Shown here: positions 24,561 to 34,414 of the stretch, piece by piece
Layout of the letters: every line of letters begins with the position of its first letter
How positions within the stretch are numbered: the stretch's first letter is position 1
Assembly: GCA_964413365.1 (NCBI GenBank)
Contig: CAYPRM010000008.1
Location: 1 to 47,465, forward strand
From: RGIG4608 sp964413365
GTDB taxonomy: Bacteria > Bacillota > Clostridia > Oscillospirales > CAG-272
DNA: 47,465 bases
Direction: 5' to 3'
Made by a program: the position numbers and the translations under genes
Notes under the pieces: generated by a model
Told to the model about the DNA's origin: nothing
Seen by the model: only the letters and a program-made list of their open reading frames with translations
Databases searched by the model: none

Positions 24561-25586
24561 TTACTCCGTCTTGATATCTATCTTTATACCCGTAAGTCTT
24601 GCCGCAAGGCGGACGTTCTGTCCCTCCTTACCGATGGCAAGGCTGAGCTGGTCGGGCGCAACGATGACCTTGCAGCTCTTCTCCGCGATCATTTCAACGG
24701 AAATGGTGGGTGCGGGAGAAAGTGCCTCGCGGACGTACTCCGCAGGATCCTCGCTATATCTTACTATGTCTATCTTCTCGCCTGCAAGCTCACCGATGAT
24801 GGCATTTATCCTCATTCCGTGGTTGCCTATGCACGCACCAATGGGATCGACCTCATCGTCCCTCGACTGCACGGAGATCTTCGTTCTCGAGCCTGCCTCG
24901 CGGCAAACGCCCTTGATAACGACCGTTCCGTCCGCGATCTCGGGCACCTCAAGCTCAAATATCCTTCTGACGAGCCCTGCGTGTGTACGGGAGAGCGTAA
25001 CGATGGGACCTCTTCCCTCCTTGTTGACCTGAAGCACGTAGACCTTTATCTTATCGCCGACGGTAAGTACCTCACCCGGGATCTGCTCGGCGTAGAGGAG
25101 AGTAGCAAAGCCGTTCTCCGTCTCGAGCAGGACATTTCCCGTCTCGGGGTTGATCTTGCTGACGGTCGCTGTGATGATCTCGTCCCTGCAGTTCTCGTAA
25201 GCCTCCTGCTTCACTCTTCTCTCACCCTCACGTATGCCCTGAATGATGACGGACTTTGCCGCACCTGCGCTGAGGCGTCTGAAGTTCTTGGGCTTCACCT
25301 CTCTCTCGACGATGGAGCCTACGGTATACTTCTTAGCGATACCGCGAGCCTCCTCAAGAGATATCTGTGTCTCGGGATCCTCAACGACCTCGACGACCTC
25401 CTTCTGAAGATACATCTTGACGTCCTCCTTAGCCTCATCGATAACGACACGGACGTTGGAGCCTGCTCCGTACTCCTTCTTGAATGCGGATACGAGAGCC
25501 GCCTCTATCTTCTCATACATATAAGTCTTGGGAATGCCCTTTTCCTTTTCGAGCATATCAAGAGCGGCGAATAATTCCTTGTTCAT
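24561..25586 (-). CDS. nusA: Transcription termination/antitermination protein NusA
   Basis: A 341-residue protein of the short Firmicutes form. It has the N-terminal RNA-polymerase-binding domain (MNKELFAALDMLEKEKGI), an S1 domain (GSIVEREV...ATVSKINPETGNVLLE), then KH1 (VDPIGACIGNHGMRINAI) and KH2 (LSLAIGKEGQNVRLAARL). The acidic repeats of proteobacterial NusA are absent, as is normal here. The start follows AAGGAGAAATTAAA. It is the second gene of the operon, 15 bases after rimP. Confidence 0.97.
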   Translation of the reverse strand: MNKELFAALDMLEKEKGIPKTYMYEKIEAALVSAFKKEYGAGSNVRVVIDEAKEDVKMYLQKEVVEVVEDPETQISLEEARGIAKKYTVGSIVEREVKPKNFRRLSAGAAKSVIIQGIREGERRVKQEAYENCRDEIITATVSKINPETGNVLLETENGFATLLYAEQIPGEVLTVGDKIKVYVLQVNKEGRGPIVTLSRTHAGLVRRIFELEVPEIADGTVVIKGVCREAGSRTKISVQSRDDEVDPIGACIGNHGMRINAIIGELAGEKIDIVRYSEDPAEYVREALSPAPTISVEMIAEKSCKVIVAPDQLSLAIGKEGQNVRLAARLTGIKIDIKTE

Positions 25587-25601
25587 TTTAATTTCTCCTT
25601 G

Positions 25602-26066
25602 TTAAAAGTCAAATACTGTTTGCAGCTTGGCGATCTCGCTTTTTTCAAATTCCATGCGTCCGCCGTCGGTCTCGATGACCACACGTCCCTCACCGTCAAG
25701 TCCCGAGAGGACTCCGACGAAGGATTTTGCCCCGTTGCGCGGCGTATAAAGACGTAGCTCAACTCGCTCGCCCGTGCACGCCTCGATGTGCGCATCGGTC
25801 TTTATCTGACGCTCCACCCCGGGCGACGTAACCTCAAGATAATACGACTCCTCGATGGGATCTGCCTCGTCGAGCATGGGATCTATCGTTCTGTGGAAGC
25901 GCTCGCAGGTGTCGATATCTATCCCCGCATCGGAATCTATCGTTATACGCAATATCTTCCTTGAGCCCTCCTTGACGAACTCAACGTCCCAGAGCATTAT
26001 GCCCATTTTTTCTGCCACAGGGGAGACGAGCTCCGTAACCGTGGCTACAACGCTTTTTTTGATCAT
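25602..26066 (-). CDS. rimP: Ribosome maturation factor RimP
   Basis: A 154-residue protein needed for 30S subunit assembly. Family features: N-terminal VTELVSPVAEKMGIMLWDVEFV, then LRITIDSDAGIDIDTCERFHR, then YYLEVTSPGVERQI and a C-terminal SH3-like barrel. It heads the nusA operon. No strong ribosome site precedes the ATG (the nearest AAGG is about 16 bases away), and a hairpin stands in the leader, which suggests controlled translation. Confidence 0.95.
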   Translation of the reverse strand: MIKKSVVATVTELVSPVAEKMGIMLWDVEFVKEGSRKILRITIDSDAGIDIDTCERFHRTIDPMLDEADPIEESYYLEVTSPGVERQIKTDAHIEACTGERVELRLYTPRNGAKSFVGVLSGLDGEGRVVIETDGGRMEFEKSEIAKLQTVFDF

Positions 26067-26095
26067 TTCTAAAAAATCTGCCTTTTCAAGAATTA

Positions 26096-26122
26096 AGAGT
26101 GGGTTTGTTCGGAACCCACTCT
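26096..26122 (-). promoter_or_regulatory. Hairpin in the rimP leader
   Basis: A 10-bp stem (26096-26105 with 26113-26122, GAGTGGGTT pairing with AACCCACTC) with a 7-base loop, placed 30 bases before rimP and about 10 bases after the predicted transcription start. A T-poor tail makes an intrinsic terminator unlikely. GTGGG/CCCAC leader hairpins before rimP occur in other Firmicutes as I recall. Confidence 0.55.
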
Positions 26123-26138
26123 CAGCTTAGTATGCTTT

Positions 26139-26167
26139 ATTATAGCACACCTTTTTCCATTTTGCAA
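26139..26167 (-). promoter_or_regulatory. Promoter of the rimP-nusA-ylxR-ylxQ-infB operon
   Basis: Minus-strand TTGCAA (26162-26167), 17 bases, TATAAT (26139-26144) with TGC before it (extended -10). Confidence 0.75.
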
Positions 26168-26237
26168 TAGCTTTTTGATAATTTTTTTCATTTTTTTAAA
26201 TTTATACTAAATTTATACTAAATAATCAAAAATTGTG

Positions 26238-26266
26238 TTTACAAAATCGGGTTTTCGTGATATAAT
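26238..26266 (+). promoter_or_regulatory. Promoter of gdpP
   Basis: TTTACA (26238-26243), 17 bases, TATAAT (26261-26266) with TGA before it. It is divergent from the rimP operon. Confidence 0.75.
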
Positions 26267-26342
26267 TATTGGAAGAATTAATATAAGATGCCGTACCGTG
26301 CCTCTTAATAAATAAGAATTATCAAAGGAGAGACGACGTCCA

Positions 26343-28379
26343 ATGAGTAAAAAGGAAAAAAATAAGATATTCGCGGGAACTCACCTGCTTTTGTGGATAT
26401 GTCTGCTCAGCAGTGCCCTGTTCATCGGGCTTTTTGCGATGATAGATATATTTGTCGACAATTACCCGAGATGGATAGGAGCGGTGCTCTTTGCCGCGGA
26501 TGTGATATTCATTTTAGTGGTATATTTCGTTTCGAGAAATAAGAGCAGGCTCGAGGCAAGCTTTCAGGCAAAGTCGATACTGATGGAGAGAGCCATGACG
26601 GGCATGATGAGGGACGTCGATATTCCCTGCGTGCTCATTCTCCGCTCGGGACTCGTAATGTGGTCCTCGCGCGGTATGCAGAATATGCTCGGCATATCGG
26701 AGAGCCTTCTTCAGAAAAACCTCGGCGAGCTCTGCGGCTTCAACGTTGACGATCTCGTTTATACACTTCCCGAGGACGAGAACGGCGAGGTCGGCGACTG
26801 CGGCTCCGTGCCCGTAGTGGTCTGCGGCAGGAACTATTACGCCAAGATATACCGTCAGACGCTCGGCACGAACTCCTACTACCTCATAACCTTCACCGAT
26901 TACACCGAGTACGAGCAGCTCCGCCTTCGCAGTGGGGCAGAGGCGCCCGTCGTTGCGCATATAGTCCTCGATAACCTCACGGAGATCGCGGAGTACGTAA
27001 GAGTAAATTACCGCTCCGCCGCTAACGAGATAGAGGAGATACTCAAGAAATTCGCATCCGATATGGACGGATTTATCAGAGAGTATAACCGCGACAAGTA
27101 TATTATGGTATTTTCAAAGGCTAAATATGACGAGTGTGCCGAAAACAGGTTCGACATACTTGAAACGGTCAGAAACGTTCGCCTCGGCGACAGCTCGATC
27201 CCCGTAACCATCTCAATGGGAATCTCCCTTGTCGGAGATACCTTTGAGGAGCGTGAGGAAAACGCCTTCTCCGCTCTCGAATTTGCGCTCCAGCGCGGCG
27301 GCGATCAGGTCGCAGTCAAGTGTGAGGACGACGTGCTCTTCTTCGGCGGTAAGGCAAAGGGCGTGCAGAAAAAATCAGGCTCCTTTGCGAGAGTTTTCGC
27401 AACACAGCTCACCTCCTACATCGCACAGGCAGAAAACGTCCTCATCATGGGACACGCAAATCCCGACTTTGACGCCATCGGCGCGTGCGTCGGTATAGCA
27501 AGGCTCTGTATGTACTGCGGACTCAAGCCCAAGATCATAATGAACACCAAGTGCTCCGCATTCCGTGCGTGCACCGAAAAGCTCCTTGCGCTCGATGACT
27601 ACAAAAACGTATTCATCTCCGCGGAGGCAGGGCTTGATATGATACGCTCCGACACGCTCCTTATCATAGTCGACGCTAATAACTTCAATATACTCGAGTC
27701 CTCGGATATAGTCAACAATGTCAATAATCTCGTCGTCATCGACCACCACCGTAAGGTCGCGGAATTTGAGAACGAGCCTCTGCTCTCCTACATAGAGCCC
27801 TCCGCCTCGTCCGCATCGGAGATCATAACGGGAATACTCGAGCAGTGCCTTCCCTCGGACACGTTGTATAAGGAGGAGGCAAATATCCTGCTCGCAGGTA
27901 TCATGGTCGATACAAAGAATTTCACACGTACCACGGGTACTAAGACCTTCTCTGCCGCAATGTATCTGCGCGGAGTGGGTGCAAACTCCGAGATCGCCGA
28001 AACGTACTTCCACGAGCCGTTCGACAGCTTTATGAGCGAGGTCAAGTTCAATACCAATGTTACCATGTACCTCGACAGGATAGCGATAACCGAGAGCAAC
28101 GGAAACGATCCCACCTTCGACCGTATAGCGGCGGCTAAGGCGGCGGATAAGCTTCTCACCGTGCGTGGCGTAGATGCGTCCTTCGCACTCGTCAGCATAG
28201 ACGGCACTATACACATCTCCGCACGCTCGAACGGTACCGTCAACGTTCAGCTCATTCTCGAGAAGCTCGGCGGCGGCGGACATTTCGATTCCGCGGCGGC
28301 GGCTGTCAAGGGTAGCGATATGCGCTCGACGCTCTACGCTCTCAAGCGTGCCATCGACGAGTATTTTCTCGAAAATTGA
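26343..28379 (+). CDS. gdpP: GdpP-type cyclic-di-AMP phosphodiesterase (DHH family)
   Basis: A 678-residue membrane enzyme that hydrolyses c-di-AMP. Two TM helices (about 12-35 and 40-62), a PAS-like domain, a degenerate GGDEF domain (the usual GGDEF is replaced around YNRDKYIMVFSK) and a DHH/DHHA1 catalytic unit: MGHANPDFDAIGA, DANNFNILES, VIDHHRK and the C-terminal GGGGHFDSAAA. The start follows AAAGGAGAG. It precedes rplI and dnaB exactly as in Bacillus and its relatives. c-di-AMP controls potassium, cell wall and osmotic balance. Confidence 0.95.
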   Translation: MSKKEKNKIFAGTHLLLWICLLSSALFIGLFAMIDIFVDNYPRWIGAVLFAADVIFILVVYFVSRNKSRLEASFQAKSILMERAMTGMMRDVDIPCVLILRSGLVMWSSRGMQNMLGISESLLQKNLGELCGFNVDDLVYTLPEDENGEVGDCGSVPVVVCGRNYYAKIYRQTLGTNSYYLITFTDYTEYEQLRLRSGAEAPVVAHIVLDNLTEIAEYVRVNYRSAANEIEEILKKFASDMDGFIREYNRDKYIMVFSKAKYDECAENRFDILETVRNVRLGDSSIPVTISMGISLVGDTFEEREENAFSALEFALQRGGDQVAVKCEDDVLFFGGKAKGVQKKSGSFARVFATQLTSYIAQAENVLIMGHANPDFDAIGACVGIARLCMYCGLKPKIIMNTKCSAFRACTEKLLALDDYKNVFISAEAGLDMIRSDTLLIIVDANNFNILESSDIVNNVNNLVVIDHHRKVAEFENEPLLSYIEPSASSASEIITGILEQCLPSDTLYKEEANILLAGIMVDTKNFTRTTGTKTFSAAMYLRGVGANSEIAETYFHEPFDSFMSEVKFNTNVTMYLDRIAITESNGNDPTFDRIAAAKAADKLLTVRGVDASFALVSIDGTIHISARSNGTVNVQLILEKLGGGGHFDSAAAAVKGSDMRSTLYALKRAIDEYFLEN

Positions 28380-28440
28380 CGGCTTTTCAAGATTTTTTAA
28401 GAATCATATTATAGAATTTCAAGGTTAGGAGACAAAATTT

Positions 28441-28893
28441 ATGAAGGTAATGCTAATTCAGGACGTCAAGGGTCAGGGCAAGAAGGATCAGATAATCGAG
28501 GTATCCGACGGATACGCGAGGAATTTCCTTTTCCCCAAGAGGCTTGCGGTCGTAGCCGATGCAAAGGCTGTAAACGAGGCAAGAAATAAGGAGGCGTCCA
28601 ATCAACACAAGATAGACGTCGCAAGGGCACAGGCGCAGGAGCTTAAGGATAAGCTCGCCGCCATCACCCTCGTCATCACAGAGAACGCAGGAAGCGACAG
28701 CCGTCTTTACGGTGCGGTAACCTCAAAGGATATCGTGGAGCATCTTGCAAAGGATCACGGAATAGTTATAGACAAAAAGAAGCTGGTAATGTCCGAGAGC
28801 ATCAAGACCTTCGGAGTATACAGCGTCGATGTAAAGCTCTACGGCGCAGAGATCACAGGTACCGTCAAGGTGCAGGTCTGCCCGAGACAGTAA
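28441..28893 (+). CDS. rplI: 50S ribosomal protein L9
   Basis: A 150-residue protein with the L9 signature GQGKKDQIIEVSDGYARNFL at the N-terminus, a long connecting helix, and a C-terminal domain ending in VKVQVCPRQ. L9 reaches from the L1 side of the large subunit and affects reading-frame fidelity. AGGAG lies nine bases upstream. It lies between gdpP and dnaB. Confidence 0.97.
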   Translation: MKVMLIQDVKGQGKKDQIIEVSDGYARNFLFPKRLAVVADAKAVNEARNKEASNQHKIDVARAQAQELKDKLAAITLVITENAGSDSRLYGAVTSKDIVEHLAKDHGIVIDKKKLVMSESIKTFGVYSVDVKLYGAEITGTVKVQVCPRQ

Positions 28894-28902
28894 GGCGGCA
28901 GT

Positions 28903-29941
28903 ATGAACGAGGAGCTTAACAGAAAATTACCCTTCTCCCTCATCGCGGAGCAATCCCTTCTCGGCTCGATACTCATTGATCCTGCGTCCATAAACGAGGT
29001 CGCAGATATCGTCAAGTCGGAGGATTTCTATATCACCGAGCATAAGCAGATCTACCTTGCCGCAACGGAGCTGTTTATGACGAACCGCGAGATCGACGTC
29101 GTAACGCTCATAGACACGCTCGTGCAGAAGGGTATCTACGACAAGAGCGGCGGTGAGGATTATATCAAAACGCTCTCGGAGGTCGTTCCGAGTGCGCTCA
29201 ACGTCAAGGATTATGCAAGGATAGTCAAGGAAAAGAGTGCGCTTCGTCAGCTCATCGACGTCTGTGCGGAGATAAATGACAAGGCGTATTCCGAGCAGGA
29301 TTCCGCATCGGGCATCATCGAGCTTGCCGAGAGCAAGATATTTGCGATCGCCCAAGGCAGGGATACTAAGAATTTCAGACATATAAAGGACGTGCTCGGC
29401 TCGGTCTATAACGAGCTTCACACTCTTTCTACCGATCCCGCCGCCGCACATGGCACACCCACGGGATTTTCGGGCATCGACAGAGTGCTCGTCGGAATGG
29501 GTAACTCCGACCTCGTGCTTATCGGCGCGCGCCCCGGTATGGGTAAGACATCATTTGCGCTCAATATCGCTACGAACGTCGCACAGAGCACAAAGAAGAA
29601 GGTCTGCGTATTCTCTCTTGAGATGAGCGCGGAGCAGCTCGTTTCGCGTATACTCTCGAGCGAGGCACTCGTCAACAGCAACGAGCTGCGCTCGGGCAAG
29701 CTCTCCGAGGAATCGTGGGAGAAGATCGCGGACGCAAGCTCGCGTCTTGCACTCTGCGATATACTTATAGACGACACCTCGGGACTCAGCGTAACGGAGA
29801 TGAAGGCAAAGCTCCGCAGAGTTGACAATCTCGGGCTCGTCATAGTCGACTACCTCCAGCTCATGCAGAGCGACAGAAGGATCGACAACCGCGTTCAGGA
29901 GGTCGCAGAGATCTCTCGTTCGCTTAAGATAATGGCAAAGG
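28903..29941 (+). CDS. dnaB: Replicative DNA helicase DnaB, first part (broken by assembly gap)
   Basis: Begins with the DnaB N-domain (LPFSLIAEQSLLGSILIDP) and runs into the RecA-like helicase core (GARPGMGKTSFALNIA with Walker A at residues 208-217, VFSLEMSAEQLV, and Walker B LVIVDYLQLM) until 100 N begin at 29942. The missing part is not lost: joining 29941 to 30501 gives one uninterrupted 448-residue DnaB of normal length. The helicase unwinds DNA at the fork. The start follows AAGGCGG, nine bases after rplI. Confidence 0.9.
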
Positions 29942-30500
29942 NNNNNNNNNNNNNNNNNNNNNNNNNNNNNNNNNNNNNNNNNNNNNNNNNNNNNNNNNNN
30001 NNNNNNNNNNNNNNNNNNNNNNNNNNNNNNNNNNNNNNNNNAACCGCGTTCAGGAGGTCGCAGAGATCTCTCGTTCGCTTAAGATAATGGCAAAGGTATG
30101 GGTAAGACATCATTTGCGCTCAATATCGCTACGAACGTCGCACAGAGCACAAAGAAGAAGGTCTGCGTATTCTCTCTTGAGATGAGCGCGGAGCAGCTCG
30201 TTTCGCGTATACTCTCGAGCGAGGCACTCGTCAACAGCAACGAGCTGCGCTCGGGCAAGCTCTCCGAGGAATCGTGGGAGAAGATCGCGGACGCAAGCTC
30301 GCGTCTTGCACTCTGCGATATACTTATAGACGACACCTCGGGACTCAGCGTAACGGAGATGAAGGCAAAGCTCCGCAGAGTTGACAATCTCGGGCTCGTC
30401 ATAGTCGACTACCTCCAGCTCATGCAGAGCGACAGAAGGATCGACAACCGCGTTCAGGAGGTCGCAGAGATCTCTCGTTCGCTTAAGATAATGGCAAAGG
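29536..30500 (+). repeat. Duplicated 404-bp segment of dnaB around a 100-N gap
   Basis: 29538-29941 reappears as 30097-30500, and 29887-29941 also as 30042-30096. The join at 30096/30097 is tail-to-head with a shared GG. The unit is not a multiple of three, so a real tandem copy would break an essential gene. The gap is exactly 100 N, the customary placeholder length. I read this as an assembly or scaffolding artefact. Confidence 0.9.
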
Positions 30501-30808
30501 AGCTGAATGTTCCGATAATCTGCTGCGCACAGCTCTCCCGCGGTCCCGAGTCGAGAACGGACAAGAAGCCGATGCTCTCCGACCTGCGTGATTCGGGTGC
30601 TATCGAGCAGGATGCCGACGTCGTAATGTTCCTTTACAGACAGGAATATTATAAGACCGACGCTGCCCCCGAGGAGAACAATAATGCAAACGTCGTTGAG
30701 GTCATCGTCGCCAAGAACCGCCACGGTTCAACAGGAAGCATCAAGGTGGGTTGGATAGGTCAGTACACCAAGTTCCGCACCATCGCAGAGGACAGAGTAG
30801 AAAATTAA
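30097..30808 (+). CDS. dnaB: Replicative DNA helicase DnaB, remainder
   Basis: After the gap the helicase core is repeated from the P-loop and then continues into new sequence at 30501: LNVPIICCAQLSRGPESR, DLRDSGAIEQDADVVMFLYR and VIVAKNRHGSTG, the C-terminal motifs of DnaB, to the stop at 30808. Only 30501-30808 is unique. It should be read as the end of the gene that starts at 28903. tilS follows 21 bases later. Confidence 0.9.
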
Positions 30809-30829
30809 GTAAAGCCTCAAGGAGGACGT

Positions 30830-32227
30830 ATGAAGGACAGTATGACAATTTCATATCGCTCTCCGAGGTCGCTCGCAGGTCTTGCACCTGACGCTCCCGT
30901 GCTCCTTGCCCTCTCGGGCGGAGAGGACTCGTGCGTCCTGCTCGATCTGTTAGCGGAGGACGCAAGACGCAACGATTTCACACTCGTTGCGGCGCATTTT
31001 AACCATAAAATAAGGGGCGAGGAGGCAGAGCGCGACGCTGAATTTTGCCGCGTGCTCGCCGAAAGCTATAATATTCCCTTCACCCTCGGCTCTGCCGACG
31101 TTCCAAGGCTCGCAAGAGAGCACGGAACGGGCATCGAGGAGGAGGCAAGAGCGCAGAGATACGCGTTTTTTGAGAGCGTGATGAGCGAGAGAGGGATAAA
31201 GCTCCTCGCCACCGCACACCACGCACAGGATCAGGCGGAGACCGTCCTGCTCCACGTGCTCCGCGGTTCGGGCATCGGCGGACTTCGGGGAATACTTCCC
31301 TGCCGTCAATTCGGAAGCGGCTATATCGTAAGACCTCTCCTTGAGGCGGAGAAATCCGATATCTCCCGCTACGCACGGGAGCACGGGCTGAAATTCGTTA
31401 CCGACAGCACAAATTCCGATGAGACCTATGCACGCAATTTTTTGCGCTCAAGCGTCATTCCACTCCTTACCGAGCTTCAGCCGAGTCTTGCTAGATCTCT
31501 TGCAAGGCTTGCGGAGAACGCAGGTCAGGCCGATTCCCTCATTGAGGAGCAGGCTCGGGAGCTTGTCAAAAAAACGGGCTATCCGATCCCCCTCTCCGAG
31601 CTGTCCGAGGTGCATATAGCGGTGCGAGCACGTGCCCTCTCAAATGCCTTTGAGGAATTTTCAGGCGGCTCGCATCTTGAAAAGACGCATATCGATGCAT
31701 TACTCGCACTCTGCGAGAACGCACGCCCACACTCGTCCGTCTCCCTTCCCTCGGGAATGAGAGGCACTGTCGAGCAGAACGCCGTCGTGTTTGCTAAGGA
31801 GCTGCGCACGCACGCAGGAGCGTGTAAGGATTACCGCATACCGCTCGCCGAGGGTACATATTCCCCCTGCGAGGGTGTAAAAATAGAAATATCCCGTGTT
31901 TACGGATATGGGGATAAAAATAAAGATAAAATGACGCTCTGCCTTCCATCCGACCTTGCAGATGGCGCGATCCTACGCCCAAGACGTGAGGGAGATACCG
32001 TAAGAGTCAGAGGAATGACAAAGAGCGTAAAGAAATTAATGAACGAAAAAAAGCTGGCACTCGGAAAAAGAGCCGTAATGCCGATGCTCGTGCGAGATGG
32101 GGAGATACTCTGGATCCCCTCCGTCACAATATCCGAGAGCATCGCAGAGCGTCACGCAGCCGAGGGCAGCATACTGTGGAAAATAGCCGTAAGCGTCGAT
32201 ATCGACAACACGGCAGGCCCACTATAA
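30830..32227 (+). CDS. tilS: tRNA(Ile)-lysidine synthase
   Basis: A 465-residue enzyme that converts C34 of the CAU-anticodon isoleucine tRNA to lysidine, switching it from Met to Ile decoding. The PP-loop is VLLALSGGEDSCVLLDLL, followed by AAHFNHKIRGEEAERD, ATAHHAQDQAETVLL and GSGIGGLRGI. The C-terminal TilS domain carries LRPRREGDTVRVRGM and KKLMNEKKL. It starts after CAAGGAGGACGT and is followed 27 bases later by ftsH. hpt, which often lies between them, is missing. Confidence 0.95.
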   Translation: MKDSMTISYRSPRSLAGLAPDAPVLLALSGGEDSCVLLDLLAEDARRNDFTLVAAHFNHKIRGEEAERDAEFCRVLAESYNIPFTLGSADVPRLAREHGTGIEEEARAQRYAFFESVMSERGIKLLATAHHAQDQAETVLLHVLRGSGIGGLRGILPCRQFGSGYIVRPLLEAEKSDISRYAREHGLKFVTDSTNSDETYARNFLRSSVIPLLTELQPSLARSLARLAENAGQADSLIEEQARELVKKTGYPIPLSELSEVHIAVRARALSNAFEEFSGGSHLEKTHIDALLALCENARPHSSVSLPSGMRGTVEQNAVVFAKELRTHAGACKDYRIPLAEGTYSPCEGVKIEISRVYGYGDKNKDKMTLCLPSDLADGAILRPRREGDTVRVRGMTKSVKKLMNEKKLALGKRAVMPMLVRDGEILWIPSVTISESIAERHAAEGSILWKIAVSVDIDNTAGPL

Positions 32228-32254
32228 ATATTACCGTACCAATGGAGGAACTTA

Positions 32255-34318
32255 ATGAAAAGTAACGCAAAAATCATAGTATTTTATCTTGTGCTAATAG
32301 CCGTGATCTTCATCGCAATCTTTGCGATGATAGGCACACCGCAGAGCAAGGAGGATCCCACCTTCAGCGATATTATGAGCTATTTCGAGCAGGACAGGGT
32401 AAAGCAGTTTACAGTATCGAACAGTAATGTCCTTACCATGGTGGTGTATAAGACCGACGATACGGGCGTCATCACCGATAAGACCGAGAAGATAAGCTAC
32501 AAGCTTCGCGACGTCGATATATTCAGGGACGAGTTCAATAGGATAAACGATGCTCAGACGCTGACCAGACTTGAAAAATATGACTACGAGCCGCTGGCGG
32601 AATATTCGTGGTGGCTGACGATGATACCCAATCTGCTTCTGATCGCCGCAATGATCTTCATCGGCATCTATATGACCAAGCAGATGAATAAAAACTCGGG
32701 CGGTATGATGAGCTTCGGCAAGGCTAAGGCTCATACCCCTCCGAACGATAAGAATAAGGTAACCTTTGCGGATGTCGCGGGTGCGGAGGAGGAGAAGGAG
32801 GAGCTCGTCGAGATCGTCGAATTCCTTAAGGATCCTCAGAAATTCGCACGCCTCGGCGCAAGGATCCCCCACGGCGTATTGCTCGTGGGCCCTCCAGGAA
32901 CGGGTAAAACGCTCCTTGCAAAGGCAGTCGCAGGAGAGGCAGGAGTTCCCTTCTTCTCAATGTCGGGCTCGGATTTCGTCGAGATGTACGTCGGCGTAGG
33001 TGCGAGCCGCGTCAGAGACCTCTTTGATACAGCAAGAAAAGCCCCCGCTGCTATAATCTTCATCGACGAGATAGACGCAGTAGGACGTCAGAGGGGCGCA
33101 GGACTCGGAGGCGGCCACGACGAGAGAGAGCAGACGCTCAATCAGCTTCTTGTTGAGATGGACGGCTTCGGCACGCACGAGGGCATAATCATAATGGCGG
33201 CTACCAACAGAGCCGATATCCTCGATCCCGCACTTCTCCGTCCGGGACGCTTCGACCGTCAGGTCAGAGTCGGATATCCCGATATCAGAGGACGTGAGGC
33301 AATCCTTCAGGTACACGCAAGGAAGAAGCCGATGGAGAGCACCGTTGACTTCCATAAGATAGCACAGAGCACTATAGGCTTTACGGGCGCGGATCTTGCA
33401 AATCTCCTTAATGAGGCGGCACTCCACGCGGCTAAATGCGGTAAGAGCCTCATCGGAATGGACGATATTGAGAAATCCTATATGAAGATACTTTTAGGTC
33501 CGCAGAAAAAGACGAGAGTCAGGACCGAGGCGGATAATAAGCTCACAGCCTACCACGAGGCAGGACACGCAGTCGCTTCCTATTATTGCGAGCATACCGA
33601 TCCCGTCAAGTTCATCTCAACCGTTCCCTCGGGCAACGCAGGCGGTGTTACCGTCAATATTCCCGAGCAGGATACCTTCACCATGACCAAAAAGCAGATG
33701 CTCGATAGCATCGTTCTCGCACTCGGAGGCAGAGTTGCGGAGGAGCTTATACTTGACGATGTCTCCACGGGCGCGTCGAGTGATATCCAGCAGGCAACTC
33801 GTACCGCTAAGAATATGGTAACGAGATACGGAATGAGCGAAAAGCTCGGAACCGTGCTCTATGGCTCGGGACACTCCGATACAGAGGTGTTCCTCGGCAG
33901 GGATTTCAATAGCAGTAAGAATTATTCCGAGAAGATTGCAGCAGAGATCGACGACGAGGTGCGCAATATCATCGAGGAGGCTTACGATAGGTGTAAAAAG
34001 ATCCTCAGCGAGCATATAGATAAGCTCCACCTCATAGCAGGCTACCTGCTCAGAGCGGAATTTATGGACGCCGATCAGTTCAAGGCGGCTATGGAAAATG
34101 ACCTCACCTTCGACGAGATCGACGAGATCCTCCGTGAGAAGGAGCGTAAGAGCCGCGAGGAAAATGAGAAAAAGCTCCTTGAGGAGCAGGAGGAACAGCG
34201 TAAGGTCGAGGAGGAGCTCCGCCGCGAGAAGGAGGAGCGCGAAAAAATGAAGAACGATCCCTACGGAACGACCTTCGACGATATGCCCGAGGATACAGAC
34301 TCGAGCGAGGATAAATAA
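32255..34318 (+). CDS. ftsH: ATP-dependent zinc metalloprotease FtsH
   Basis: A 687-residue membrane protease that degrades damaged and regulatory membrane proteins. TM1 at about 7-26, an extracytoplasmic loop, TM2 at about 121-140, AAA domain with Walker A GPPGTGKT at 212-219, Walker B IIFIDEID, the SRH region ATNRADILDPALLRPGRFD, and the zinc site HEAGH at 434-438. The C-terminal end is a charged coiled coil rich in Glu, Lys and Arg. The start follows TGGAGGAACTTA. It is cotranscribed with tilS and ends at a terminator. Confidence 0.97.
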   Translation: MKSNAKIIVFYLVLIAVIFIAIFAMIGTPQSKEDPTFSDIMSYFEQDRVKQFTVSNSNVLTMVVYKTDDTGVITDKTEKISYKLRDVDIFRDEFNRINDAQTLTRLEKYDYEPLAEYSWWLTMIPNLLLIAAMIFIGIYMTKQMNKNSGGMMSFGKAKAHTPPNDKNKVTFADVAGAEEEKEELVEIVEFLKDPQKFARLGARIPHGVLLVGPPGTGKTLLAKAVAGEAGVPFFSMSGSDFVEMYVGVGASRVRDLFDTARKAPAAIIFIDEIDAVGRQRGAGLGGGHDEREQTLNQLLVEMDGFGTHEGIIIMAATNRADILDPALLRPGRFDRQVRVGYPDIRGREAILQVHARKKPMESTVDFHKIAQSTIGFTGADLANLLNEAALHAAKCGKSLIGMDDIEKSYMKILLGPQKKTRVRTEADNKLTAYHEAGHAVASYYCEHTDPVKFISTVPSGNAGGVTVNIPEQDTFTMTKKQMLDSIVLALGGRVAEELILDDVSTGASSDIQQATRTAKNMVTRYGMSEKLGTVLYGSGHSDTEVFLGRDFNSSKNYSEKIAAEIDDEVRNIIEEAYDRCKKILSEHIDKLHLIAGYLLRAEFMDADQFKAAMENDLTFDEIDEILREKERKSREENEKKLLEEQEEQRKVEEELRREKEEREKMKNDPYGTTFDDMPEDTDSSEDK

Positions 34319-34345
34319 CCCGTAATATAATAATGAATAAAAACG

Positions 34346-34376
34346 AAAATGCCGATTGTAATGATCGGCATTTTTC
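34346..34376 (+). terminator. Terminator after ftsH
   Basis: AAAATGCCGAT (34346-34356) pairs with ATCGGCATTTT (34364-34374), T5 run. Confidence 0.88.
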
Positions 34377-34414
34377 GGGGATCGGGCAGTAGAATAATAT
34401 CACCGTTGCCCCCT

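Noticed and set aside
24552..25574. 340-codon open frame antisense to nusA
   Set aside because: Shadow of the nusA codon pattern; no recognisable protein features.
29887..30808. Two separate DnaB paralogues
   Set aside because: The repeated parts look identical and join tail-to-head around a placeholder gap; one collapsed gene explains all the sequence.
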